Assembly: GCA_963817635.1 (NCBI GenBank)
Contig: CAWFPR010000005.1
Location: 620,001 to 684,000, forward strand
Direction: 5' to 3'
Length of the DNA stretch: 64,000 bases
Source: CAWFPR01 sp963817635
GTDB lineage: Bacteria > Acidobacteriota > Vicinamibacteria > Vicinamibacterales > 2-12-FULL-66-21
The position numbers and the translations under genes were made by a program. The notes beneath the pieces are model-generated. The model had not been told where the DNA came from and did no database searches. It was given only the letters and a program-made list of their open reading frames with translations. The first letter of the stretch is position 1. The number at the start of each line of letters is the position of its first letter. Below, piece after piece: positions 19,119 through 27,952 of this stretch.

Positions 19119-19263
19119 GAGGGCTGCTCCTTTCAGGCTGTCGGACCAAGTGCAGATCGAGAGGATTATCGCGCCTCCGGCGCCGCGGGGTCATCTGGAA
19201 AACTGATCGCTCGCGCGACAGACGATCGGATGGCTTCGAGCGGCCTCCGACCCACTGCTCCAA

Positions 19264-20253
19264 TCAGGAGCGCAGTTGGCTCGCCGTGGTGGCCGAACGC
19301 CTTCGCCACGCGCCCGGAGCCAGGCCCACCAGCTTCTTGAACGCACGGCTGAACGCCGCTTCTGATTCGTAGCCAACCGCGTCGGCGACCGACGACAGGT
19401 GGCCGCCGTCGGCCAGCAGCCGCGAGGCGAGCTGCATGCGCCAGAGCGCCAGGTACTGCATCGGCGGCTGGCCAACCATGTCCATGAATCGCTCAGCGAA
19501 GACCGAACGCGAGAGGCCCACGAGTCGCGCCAGCCGTTCGACCGTCCACGCTTCGCTCGGCTTGCCGTGCACTGCGGCGAGCGCCTGTCCGACGACCGGG
19601 TCACGCAGCCCCGCGAGCCAGCCCTTCTGGGCAGCCGGAAGCGTCTCGAGGTAGCGCCGGATCGCTTCGACGAACATCAGCTCCGACAGACGCGCGAGGA
19701 CGTTCTCGCCGCCCGCCCGCGCGCTGCCGGACTCACGCGCGGCGATGTTCAGCAGCGTTCCCAGCCAGCCGTTCGTCGCATCCGGGCCCGCCGCCGGCAG
19801 GTGGATCACGCGGGGCAGCGCGCTCAGCAGGGGATTGAAGGGCCTTTCGTCGCAGCCGAAGAAGCCGCAGACGATCCGCGCGCGATCGGGGCCGCCGCCG
19901 CCGAGCTCGTAGACGATCGGCAGCCGCGTGGACGGGCGGGCGTATGCCGACATGTCCGCCGCCGCCCGCATCCCGGGTGCGCTCGAGAGGACGTGCGGAT
20001 CGCCCTGGGGGAACACGATGAGATCTCCTTCTCCCAGGTGCACCGGTCCCCCGCCGATCACCTGCCCCCACGCCGTGCCGCTCGCGATCAGGTGGTACTC
20101 GATGACGCGCTGAGCGCCCGGCATCACCTTCGCGGCAATCTCCCGCGACGGCGGCGCCTCGGCCACCCACGGAGAGGTCAATTCGAAGTCGAAGTAGACC
20201 GCCCCGGTCAGGCGGACCGCGCGAAGCACGTCCGAGAGAACGTCGTCACTCAC
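19264..20253 (-). CDS. AraC-family regulator with cupin sensor domain
   Basis: 329 aa from GTG 20253, preferred because a GGGGAG site precedes it and the protein then begins in the usual family manner (SDDVLSDVLRAVRLTGAVYF); an open extension to 20367 looks non-coding. Residues 1-180 are a Cupin_6-type sensor. The C-terminus has two helix-turn-helix units: WTVERLARLVGLSRSVFAER and GGHLSSVADAVGYESEAAFS, then RAFKKLVGLAPGAWRR. It is divergent from the methyltransferase fragment, with 271 bases between, the usual setting for AraC control of a neighbour. The ligand is unknown. Confidence 0.88.
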   Translation of the reverse strand: MSDDVLSDVLRAVRLTGAVYFDFELTSPWVAEAPPSREIAAKVMPGAQRVIEYHLIASGTAWGQVIGGGPVHLGEGDLIVFPQGDPHVLSSAPGMRAAADMSAYARPSTRLPIVYELGGGGPDRARIVCGFFGCDERPFNPLLSALPRVIHLPAAGPDATNGWLGTLLNIAARESGSARAGGENVLARLSELMFVEAIRRYLETLPAAQKGWLAGLRDPVVGQALAAVHGKPSEAWTVERLARLVGLSRSVFAERFMDMVGQPPMQYLALWRMQLASRLLADGGHLSSVADAVGYESEAAFSRAFKKLVGLAPGAWRRRSATTASQLRS

Positions 20254-20524
20254 GCCGGCACTCCCCGGGTCGGACGAAAAGGTAACCAGTTCGGACGAAC
20301 GGGCAAGCCGTCGGCACTCCCAGACGAACGGCCACAGAAACCGGATGTTTGCGCATAGCTCTGACACCGCGCGGCCCGTAGCGTTGAGGACACGCCGGGC
20401 AATGAGGCGCCGGCGGATGCCGACAAGGATCGGCCTCGACGAGTATCGTGTCGGGTCGTCGCGCCGTCAAGCCGAAGTCATCAGGCTTCACAGAGACCCG
20501 GGCCGATCTCGAAAGGATGCAGTC

Positions 20525-20938
20525 ATGGGAAATGCAGTGTTGCGCGAATCCGCCGTGGCAACGGCGCGTCTCTCCCCGGTCAAGGCCCGGCAACAGGCCA
20601 TGTGGGCGTCCGGAGAATACTCGGTGATCGGGACAACCCTCCAGATCGTCGGGGAACTCCTGTGCGAAGGCGTTGACCTGCGTGCCGGCGACCGCGTGCT
20701 CGACGTAGCCGCGGGCAACGGCAACGCGACGATGGCAGCCGCCCGGCGCTTCGCGAACGTCACGTCAACCGACTACGTGCCGGCGCTCCTCGAGCGCGGT
20801 CGTCTGCGCGCGGAGGCCGAGGGACTCGAGGTCACCTTCGAGGTGGCTGATGCCGAGGCGCTTCCTATCCGGACGCGAGCTTCGACGTGGTGCTCTCCAC
20901 CTTCGGCGTCATGGCACATCGGTATGATGTCGAGATGA
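20525..20938 (+). pseudogene. Truncated class I SAM-dependent methyltransferase
   Basis: The ATG at 20525 opens a UbiE-like methyltransferase N-terminus: YSVIGTTLQIVGELL, the SAM loop VLDVAAGNGNATMAAARR and motif II VTSTDYVPALLERGR. At about 20865 the frame slips by one base and continues as YPDASFDVVLSTFGVM, then homology ends abruptly where the LmbE-family gene begins. About half of a normal 260-residue enzyme is missing, including the C-terminal strands of the fold. The break looks like a deletion joining two genes, or an assembly junction. As it stands the product should be inactive. Confidence 0.75.
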
Positions 20939-21770
20939 CACCTGTGCACACGCCGAGACTGATGGCCGTGCTCGCGCACCCTGACGACGAGTCGCTGGGG
21001 ACCGGGGGCGCCCTTGCGAAATGTGCATCCGAAGGCGCGGACGTGTATCTGCTGACCGCCACGCGCGGGGAGAGCGGCCGCTACCGAGGCATTCGTCCTG
21101 GCGAGAGCGGCCATCCCGGCCGGTCGGCGCTGGCGACGATCCGCGAGCGGGAGCTGCGCGCCGCCGCAGCGGCGCTGGGCGTGCGAGAGGTGTCGCTGCT
21201 CGACTACTGCGACCAGGACCTCGACCGTGCCGACCCGCGCGAGGCCATCGCGGCGATCGTCGCACACCTGAGACGGATCCGGCCCGACGTGGTCATTACC
21301 TTCGGGCCCGACGGCGCGTACGGGCATCCCGGATCACATCGCGATTTCCCAGTTCGCCACGGCGGCGGTTGTCGCCGCGGCCGATCCCGCGTTTCAGCCG
21401 GGCGGGACCGACGCTCGAGTCCCACGCGGTGTCGAAGCTCTACTACATCGCCTGGCCGGCGCCCACGTGGGACGCCTACCAGGCGGCGTTCCGGAAACTC
21501 GTCTCCACGGTGGACGGCGTGGAACGCCAGGCGGTGCCCTGGCCCGACTGGGCGATCACCACGGTCATCGATACGCGCAGCTTCTGGCCCACGGTGTGGC
21601 GGGCCGTTTCGTGTCACGAATCGCAGGCGTCGGCCTATGAGCGATTGCGGGACCTGTCACCCCAGGATCACGAGGCGCTGTGGGGCCGGCAGTACTTCTA
21701 TCGAGCCTTCAGCCTCCTGAACGGCGGACGCGCGCGCGAAACGGATCTCCTCGACGGGATCCGCGCGTGA
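20935..21770 (+). CDS. PIG-L/LmbE-family deacetylase (two frameshifts)
   Basis: About 278 aa from ATG 20935. The zinc motif AHPDDE is at residues 14-19 (LMAVLAHPDDESLGTGGALA), followed by LLTATRGESGRYRG and the helical region ATIRERELRAAAAALGV. A second zinc motif, expected as GHPDH, is recovered by removing one C near 21330, after which HIAISQFATAAVVAAADP reads through. A further shift near 21410 restores SKLYYIAWPAPTWDAYQ. Family members remove N-acetyl groups from sugars in mycothiol, bacillithiol or GPI-like pathways; the substrate is not evident. It precedes the decarboxylase gene by 33 bases. Confidence 0.82.
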
Positions 21771-21803
21771 CGAAGCCTCGGGCAGACGCCAAAGGAGTCA
21801 GAC

Positions 21804-23285
21804 GTGGACAACACCACCGGTCGACAGGCGGCGCTCTCGATGGATGCCGCGACGTTCCGCGCACTCGGACATCGGCTCGTCGATCAGATCGCGCAGTTTC
21901 TCGAGTCACTGCCGCGCCGGCCGATCACGCACGATGAATCGCCGTCCGGCGTGCGCGACGCGCTCGGCCTCTCGGGGCCGCTCCCCGAATCGGGCACCGA
22001 CCCGGGCGCGCTGCTGGAACAGACGGCGCAGCTGCTGTTCGACCATTCGCTCTTCAACGGGCACCCGCGGTTCTTCGGGTACATCACCGCACCGCCCGCG
22101 CCAATCGGGATTCTCGGCGAACTGCTCGCCGCGGCGGTGAACCCGAACGTCGGCGCCTGGATGCTGTCGCCGGCCGCCACGGAGATCGAGGGGCAGACGG
22201 TACGGTGGATCGCGGAGCTGATCGGCTACCCGGCTGACTGCGGCGGGCTGCTCGTCAGCGGCGGCAACATGGCGAACTTCGTCTGCTTCCTGGCCGCACG
22301 CGCGGCGCGGGCCGGCCAGGACGTCCGCGAGCACGGCGTGCCAGGGCGCCGGCTCCGCGTCTACGGTTCGAGTGAAACGCACACGTGGATCCAGAAGGCC
22401 GCCGACATTGCCGGCCTCGGCACGTCGTCCATCCGGTGGATTCCGACAGACGAACATCTGCGAATGGACGTGGCCGCGCTGCGCCAACAGATCGAAGCGG
22501 ACACGGCGGCGGGCGACGTGCCGTGCCTGGTCGTCGGCACGGCAGGATCGGTCAGCACGGGCGCAATCGATCCGCTGCCGGAGATCGGCGCACTCTGTCA
22601 CGGGCACGGCGTGTGGTTCCACGTGGACGGTGCGTACGGCGGCTTCGCGGCCGCCGCCCCCGGGACGCCCGCCGACCTGCGCGCGCTGAGCGAGGCCGAC
22701 TCGGTGGCGGTCGATCCGCACAAGTGGCTCTACGCGCCGCTCGAAGCCGGATGCGCGCTCGTGCGCGACCCGGAAGCGCTGCGCGCCGCCTTCGCGTACC
22801 ACCCGGCGTACTATCACTTCGAGGAGCGCGCGACCAACTACGTGGACTACGGCCCGCAGAACTCGCGCGGCTTCCGGGCCCTCAAGGTGTGGCTCGCCCT
22901 GCGGCAGGTCGGCGCCGCAGGCTATCGGACGATGATCGCGGACGACATCCGGCTCTCGCAGGCGATGGCCCGAGCGGTGAGCCAGCATGCCGAGCTGGAG
23001 CTCGTCACGCAGGACCTGAGCATCACGACATTCCGATACGTTCCGCGCGATCTCAGGGCAACGATGGGCGATGCGCAGGTCGAACGCCACCTCGATGCGC
23101 TCAATCGCGAGCTGCTCGATCGCCTCCAGCGCGGGGGTGAGCTTTTCGTGTCCAACGCGGTCGTCGGCGGCCGGTACCTGCTCCGCGCCTGCATCGTCAA
23201 CTTCCACACCTCCGAGGCGGACGTGGAGGCGGTGCCGGAGATCGTCGCGCGAATCGGCCGAGCGGTGGACGCCGAGCTGCGATGA
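21804..23285 (+). CDS. PLP-dependent group II decarboxylase (aromatic-L-amino-acid type)
   Basis: 493 aa, intact. The fold-type I PLP enzyme motifs are in order: NGHPRFFGYITAPPAPIGIL, GGLLVSGGNMANFVCFLAAR (phosphate binding), GTAGSVSTGAIDPL, VWFHVDGAYGGFAA (Asp contacting the pyridine nitrogen) and VDPHKWLYAP with the PLP lysine near residue 307. Group II enzymes decarboxylate Dopa, tyrosine, tryptophan, glutamate or related acids. Length fits, but the substrate cannot be assigned. It sits between the LmbE-like gene and a methyltransferase, which it overlaps by tandem start codons, suggesting one transcript. Confidence 0.9.
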   Translation: MDNTTGRQAALSMDAATFRALGHRLVDQIAQFLESLPRRPITHDESPSGVRDALGLSGPLPESGTDPGALLEQTAQLLFDHSLFNGHPRFFGYITAPPAPIGILGELLAAAVNPNVGAWMLSPAATEIEGQTVRWIAELIGYPADCGGLLVSGGNMANFVCFLAARAARAGQDVREHGVPGRRLRVYGSSETHTWIQKAADIAGLGTSSIRWIPTDEHLRMDVAALRQQIEADTAAGDVPCLVVGTAGSVSTGAIDPLPEIGALCHGHGVWFHVDGAYGGFAAAAPGTPADLRALSEADSVAVDPHKWLYAPLEAGCALVRDPEALRAAFAYHPAYYHFEERATNYVDYGPQNSRGFRALKVWLALRQVGAAGYRTMIADDIRLSQAMARAVSQHAELELVTQDLSITTFRYVPRDLRATMGDAQVERHLDALNRELLDRLQRGGELFVSNAVVGGRYLLRACIVNFHTSEADVEAVPEIVARIGRAVDAELR

Positions 23286-23309
23286 GCGGAGAGCGATGAG
23301 CGGAGAGCG
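23282..23309 (+). repeat. 14-bp tandem duplication over a start codon
   Basis: The unit ATGAGCGGAGAGCG occurs twice in a row (23282-23295 and 23296-23309), followed by degenerate GAGAGCGG copies. The first ATG overlaps the decarboxylase stop; the second is in frame with the methyltransferase. Because the unit is not a multiple of three, copy number decides which ATG is used. Confidence 0.8.
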
Positions 23310-24058
23310 GAGAGCGGAAAGCGGGGACCGGGCCGCGGCCTGGCTCGCCGCGCTCGACGAGCGGCATCTGGCCAATCTCACGCCGTCCGAAACCGCGCGC
23401 GCGCTGCGAGCCCTGTCCTCGTGCTATGTCGAACGGCGGGCGAAAGTAGGGTCCGCGCTCGACACCGCCGGCAAACGCGCGGCCTTCTCGCTCTTCTACG
23501 GTCCCCTCCACTTCATCGTCGTGCGCGAAGTCGTGCGTGCGATTCCCGCCGCCACGGCAGCCGTGAAGTCAGATTCACGATCTGGGCTGCGGAACGGGCG
23601 CGGCTGGTGCCGCGTGGGCGCTCGAGTGCGGACGCCCGCGCCTCTCGGGCGTCGATCGGCACCCGTGGGCTGTCGCGGAGGCGAACTGGACGTACCGGCA
23701 GCTCGGTCTCGACGGACGCGCCACGAAGGGGGACGTGGAGCGCGTGACGCTTCGCGGCGAGCGGGGCGACGCGATTCTCGCCGCCTACACGGTCAACGAA
23801 CTGCCGGCGTCAACCCGGGACGCGCTGCTGCCGCGCCTCATCGAGGCGCATGCGCGGGGCTCGCGCGTGCTGATCGTCGAGCCGATCGCCCGCCGGATCG
23901 CGACGTGGTGGGACCACTGGGCGCAGGCGTTCGCCGAGGCCGGTGGATCGGCTTCCGAATGGCGTTTCAGGACGCCGCTCCCTGGACGCCAACGCGATCT
24001 GGGCAAGGCCGCCGGACTCGATCCCCGCGAGTTGACCGCCCGCAGCCTCTGGCTCTGA
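23296..24058 (+). CDS. Rsm22-like small-subunit rRNA methyltransferase family protein (one frameshift)
   Basis: About 253 aa from ATG 23296. The N-terminus (LTPSETARALRALSSCYVER, then LFYGPLHFIVVREVVRAIP) resembles the Rsm22 family. Near 23575 the frame slips, and the SAM loop reads DLGCGTGAAGAAWALECGRP, then LSGVDRHPWAVAEANWTYRQ. The last part (ILAAYTVNELPASTRDALLP, then GSRVLIVEPIARRI) returns in a third frame and completes the Rossmann fold. The methylation target is unproven. The gene ends 7 bases before the convergent ADOP gene. Confidence 0.72.
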
Positions 24059-24065
24059 TACACGC

Positions 24066-26480
24066 TCACTCGAGGCGCAGGGCCTCGGCCGGTTCGATGC
24101 GCAGCGCGCGCCTGGCTGGCAGATAGCAGGCGAGGGCTCCCAGCACGACGATGATCGACCACGCCGCGAGTACGTCCGCGGCGCGGAGCGGCTGCAGCTC
24201 GACGAGCGCCGCTCCCATCGTCCGGGCCAGCAGGAGCGTGCCGGCCAGCCCCGCGAGACTCCCGGCCGCGACCGCCGCGAACGCGCCTCCGCCCACGAGC
24301 CGCAGCACGTCCCGGCGGGTGGCCCCGAGCGTGACGCGCAGGGCGATCTCCTTCGTCCGCCTGGTGAACGTGTAGAAGACGACGCCCGAGACGCCGATGC
24401 CGCTCAGCAGCAGCGCCAGGCTCGAGAACATTGCGAACAGGATGCTCACGAACCGAGGCGCCCGTGCGCTCCCGGCGATGCGGTCGGCGATCAGGAACGG
24501 CGTGGCCGTGATGATCTGCGAATCGATATCGGCGATGCGCTGCTTACAGCCGCGACTGCGGCGCCAGGGTTGTCGCTTCGCAACATGACGATTGTCGCCC
24601 ACCGCGGCTGTTGCGAGTACGGCCAGTAGATCTCCGGTTCGGGCACCGAACGCGGCGCGACGTCCTGCAACACATCTGCGGCAACGCCGACGATCTCCAC
24701 GACCGTACCGTCGGGTCTCGAGCCGGATGCGCGCGCCGACCGGCTCCCGGCCGGTCAGGTAGCGCCGCACGAACGTCTCGTTCACGACGGCGACCCGCGG
24801 TCCGCTCGCCGTGTCGGTTGCCGCGAAGTCGCGGCCGCGGATCAGCCGCGAGTTCAACGCCCGGAAGTAGCCAGCGGTCACGTTGAACGAGTTCGCGCGT
24901 CCGCTCTGTTCAGCCGGTCGCAGCTCCGCCACTCTGAACGTCACGGGCTCGGCGCCCTCGCCGGACAGCGGCGTGGCCGACACCGCCGCGACAGCCTGGA
25001 CGCCCGGCACACCCGCGGCTTCCTCCCGGATCCGTTCGTAGAGTGCCGCCACCTGTTCCCCGCGAGGGTAACTCTCCTGCGGAAGGAAGAGCTGGACGGC
25101 GGCCAGCCCGTCCGGGTCGAAGCCCGGCCGAATCGTCAGTTGGTGCATCAACGTCTGGCCGGCGAGGACCGCTCCGGAGAGCAGCATCAGCGCAAGCGTC
25201 ACCTGGCCGGCAACAAACGCGAGCCGCACGCGCAGCGCACCGCCCGCCACGGTGTTCGACTGTTCCTTCAGTGTCCCGCTCACGTCGAGCTTCGTCGCCA
25301 GGAGGGTGGCCGGGAGCGCCAGGATCAGCGCGGATCCGAGACAGATCGCAAACGTGAACGCAAACACACGGACGTCGAACTGGAGGTTCGCGGCGCGGGG
25401 AATCGGCGGCCCGGAGGCGAGCGTGAGATCGACGAGCCAGCGAGCCACGAAGAGCCCCACCGCACCGGCGATGACCGCCAGCACCACGCTCTCCGCCACC
25501 AGCGCCCGCACGATCACTGCCCGGCTGCCGCCGAGGGCCCGTCGGATCGAGAACTCGCGGCGGCGCGCCAGCGCCCGCACGAGCTGCAGCCCGGCGACAT
25601 TGGCGCACGCGACCAGCAGCACCAGTCCCACGGCGAACAGGAACGTCCTGAGCGTGCCGGCAATCGGCCCAACCTCGACGTCAACCAGCGGCGCCACAAG
25701 CGCGCCGCGTCCTTTGTTCGTATCGGCAAACTGCTGCTCGAGCCGTGCCGCGATGACCGTCATCTCGGCGCGCGCCTCGCCCAGCGACACACCGTCGCGC
25801 AACCGGCCGAAGGCCTGACGGTTCCTGATCGCCCGCCCGGCGCCCTCGTCCGGATCGATCGAGGATGGAGCCACCACCTTCACGCGCTCGAACGCCGCGA
25901 CGGCGTTGAACGAAGGAGGAAGCACGCCGATGATGGCGTAGGTGGCCTTCGGGCCGCGTTCCAGTTCCATCGTCCGCCCAAGGACCCCGGGATCGGCGCC
26001 GAAGCGCTCGCGCCAGTAGGCGTCGGCAATCAGCACCACAGCGTTCCGCCCCGGGCGGTCGTCCTCCTTCGTGAACAGGCGGCCGACCTCGGGCTGAACC
26101 GGGAACACCTGGAACAGTTCCGGCGTGGCGACGATGCCGTAGAGGCTCTCACGCTTTCCATCGTCGTAGCGCGACATGCCCCAGTCGCGCCAGCCGGCGA
26201 GCGCGGTCATCGTCTGCGACTCGCGCTGCCATTCGTGGAGCTCTTCGATCGAGAGCGTCTCGAGCCGTGAAGGCGACTCGGCGAAGGTCGAGCCGACGGC
26301 GACAATCCTCGCGTGCGGGTCGAAGGGCAGCGGACGCAGGAGCGTCGCATCGACGACGCTGAACACACCCGTGGTCGCGCCGATGGCCACCGACAGGGTG
26401 AGGACGACGGCGAACGCGAACCCCGGGTTCGCCCGGAGGGCGCGCACCGAATACCGGACGTCGTTGAACCAGGCCTGCAT
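24066..26480 (-). CDS. ADOP-type FtsX/MacB permease (compensated frameshift pair)
   Basis: 804 aa without the PadR-associated prefix. It begins MQAWFNDVRYSVRALRANPG, then a helix (FAFAVVLTLSVAIGATTGVF), a MacB-like periplasmic core, an FtsX block (LFAVGLVLLVACANVAGLQL), a second core and a C-terminal FtsX block ending RRALRIEPAEALRLE. Between about 24545 and 24705 the main frame is low quality, while another frame gives VEIVGVAADVLQDVAPRSVP and EIYWPYSQQPRWATIVMLRS, the expected second-core sequence; two opposite shifts therefore bracket this block. There is no adjacent ATPase. The substrate is unknown. Confidence 0.87.
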   Translation of the reverse strand: MQAWFNDVRYSVRALRANPGFAFAVVLTLSVAIGATTGVFSVVDATLLRPLPFDPHARIVAVGSTFAESPSRLETLSIEELHEWQRESQTMTALAGWRDWGMSRYDDGKRESLYGIVATPELFQVFPVQPEVGRLFTKEDDRPGRNAVVLIADAYWRERFGADPGVLGRTMELERGPKATYAIIGVLPPSFNAVAAFERVKVVAPSSIDPDEGAGRAIRNRQAFGRLRDGVSLGEARAEMTVIAARLEQQFADTNKGRGALVAPLVDVEVGPIAGTLRTFLFAVGLVLLVACANVAGLQLVRALARRREFSIRRALGGSRAVIVRALVAESVVLAVIAGAVGLFVARWLVDLTLASGPPIPRAANLQFDVRVFAFTFAICLGSALILALPATLLATKLDVSGTLKEQSNTVAGGALRVRLAFVAGQVTLALMLLSGAVLAGQTLMHQLTIRPGFDPDGLAAVQLFLPQESYPRGEQVAALYERIREEAAGVPGVQAVAAVSATPLSGEGAEPVTFRVAELRPAEQSGRANSFNVTAGYFRALNSRLIRGRDFAATDTASGPRVAVVNETFVRRYLTGREPVGARIRLETRRYGRGDRRRCRRCVAGRRAAFGARTGDLLAVLATAAVGDNRHVAKRQPWRRSRGCKQRIADIDSQIITATPFLIADRIAGSARAPRFVSILFAMFSSLALLLSGIGVSGVVFYTFTRRTKEIALRVTLGATRRDVLRLVGGGAFAAVAAGSLAGLAGTLLLARTMGAALVELQPLRAADVLAAWSIIVVLGALACYLPARRALRIEPAEALRLE

Positions 26481-26667
26481 GGCGGCGATAACTGCAACGA
26501 TGCCGCCAGGGCTGATGACGGGTCGTCTGAAATCAGGCCCAAACGCGCTTGCGGAATTCCGTCACCGACCGGGACCGTCCGATCGTGGGACCGCGCAGTC
26601 CGGGCACGGTCAGATCGCGCGCAGGCCCACGACGGGCGGCCGCAGAGTTTCGAAGTAAAATCCGCGG

Positions 26668-27945
26668 ATGGCTCAAGCCCCCTCCGTCGCCGCTCCGCGC
26701 CGCGGCATCACCCTCACGACCCAGATCTTCATCGGGCTTCTCGTCGGGACCGTCATTGGCGGGGTGCTGAGCGTGTACAACCCGGACGCGGCGACCTACT
26801 TCAGGCCGTTCAGCGACCTGTTCCTGCGCCTCATCAAGATGCTCATCGCGCCGCTGCTCTTCGCGACGCTGGTCGCGGGCATCGCCGGGGCCGGGCACTT
26901 CAAGGACGTGGGCCGGATGGGGCTCCGCGCGATCATCTACTTCGAGGTGGTCACGACGCTGGCGCTCGTGATCGGCCTGCTGACCGTCAACATCATCAAG
27001 CCCGGGCTCGGCGTGCCGCTGCCGGCCGCCTCGGCGGCCGAACTCGCGACCAGCGCGCAGACCTGGGACCAGATGCTCCTGCACCTGGTGCCGACGTCGA
27101 TCTTCGACGCCATGGCGCGCGGCGACGTGCTCCAGATCGTGGTGTTCAGCATCATCTTCGCGGTCGCGCTCGGCATGCTCGGCGAGAAGGGGCGGCCGCT
27201 GATCGAATTCTGCGAGTCGCTCGCCGAGACGATGTTCAAGTTCACGAACATCGTGATGAAGTACGCGCCCATCGGCGTGGCGGCGGCGATCGCCTACACG
27301 GTGGGCCACGGCGGCTTCAAGGTGCTCGTCGGCTTCGCCTGGCTCATCGCGTCCCTGTATATCGCCCTGTTCGTGTTCGCCAGCGCGGTCCTGATTCCCG
27401 TCATTCTCATCTTCCGGATCCCGCTCGGCAAGTTCGTGCGCGCGGTGAAGGAGCCGGCGGTCATCGCCTTCTCGACGACGTCGAGCGAGGCCGCGCTGCC
27501 GCGGGCGATGGAGGTCATGGAACGCCTCGGGGTTCCGCGCCGGATCGTCTCGTTCGTGATCCCGCTCGGCTACACCTTCAACCTCGACGGAACGACGATC
27601 TACCTGTCGCTGGCCGCGGTGTTCATCGCGCAGGCGGCCAAGGTGCCGCTGACGATCACCCAGCAGGTGACGCTGCTGCTGACACTGATGCTGACGAGCA
27701 AGGGCGTCGCGGGAGTTCCCCGCGCCGCCCTGGTCATTCTCGCGGCGACGGTGGCCAGCTTCGGGCTGCCGCTCGAAGGCGTGGCGCTGCTGCTCGGGGT
27801 CGACACGCTGCTGGACATGGGCCGCACGATGATGAACGTCGTCGGCAACTGCCTGGCGTCGGTGGTCGTTGCGAAGTGGGAAGGCGAGTTCGTGGAGGTC
27901 AGCGACCAGGATCTCGCGCTCGCGGCAGCGAAAGGCGAGATCTGA
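26668..27945 (+). CDS. Dicarboxylate/amino acid:cation symporter (DAACS family)
   Basis: 425 aa, intact and hydrophobic throughout. Hallmarks of the GltP/DctA fold are present: the re-entrant loop IAFSTTSSEAALPRAMEVME (serine-rich motif near residue 269), the Na+/substrate motif GYTFNLDGTTIYLSLA (about 300) and the C-terminal VDTLLDMGRTMMNVVGNCLA, where Asp and Asn contact the substrate. The family takes up glutamate, aspartate or C4-dicarboxylates with Na+ or H+. The aspartate in LLDMGRTM is kept, but the exact substrate cannot be fixed. It is divergent from the ADOP gene and lies 7 bases before an APC permease. Confidence 0.92.
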   Translation: MAQAPSVAAPRRGITLTTQIFIGLLVGTVIGGVLSVYNPDAATYFRPFSDLFLRLIKMLIAPLLFATLVAGIAGAGHFKDVGRMGLRAIIYFEVVTTLALVIGLLTVNIIKPGLGVPLPAASAAELATSAQTWDQMLLHLVPTSIFDAMARGDVLQIVVFSIIFAVALGMLGEKGRPLIEFCESLAETMFKFTNIVMKYAPIGVAAAIAYTVGHGGFKVLVGFAWLIASLYIALFVFASAVLIPVILIFRIPLGKFVRAVKEPAVIAFSTTSSEAALPRAMEVMERLGVPRRIVSFVIPLGYTFNLDGTTIYLSLAAVFIAQAAKVPLTITQQVTLLLTLMLTSKGVAGVPRAALVILAATVASFGLPLEGVALLLGVDTLLDMGRTMMNVVGNCLASVVVAKWEGEFVEVSDQDLALAAAKGEI

Positions 27946-27952
27946 CGACCAG

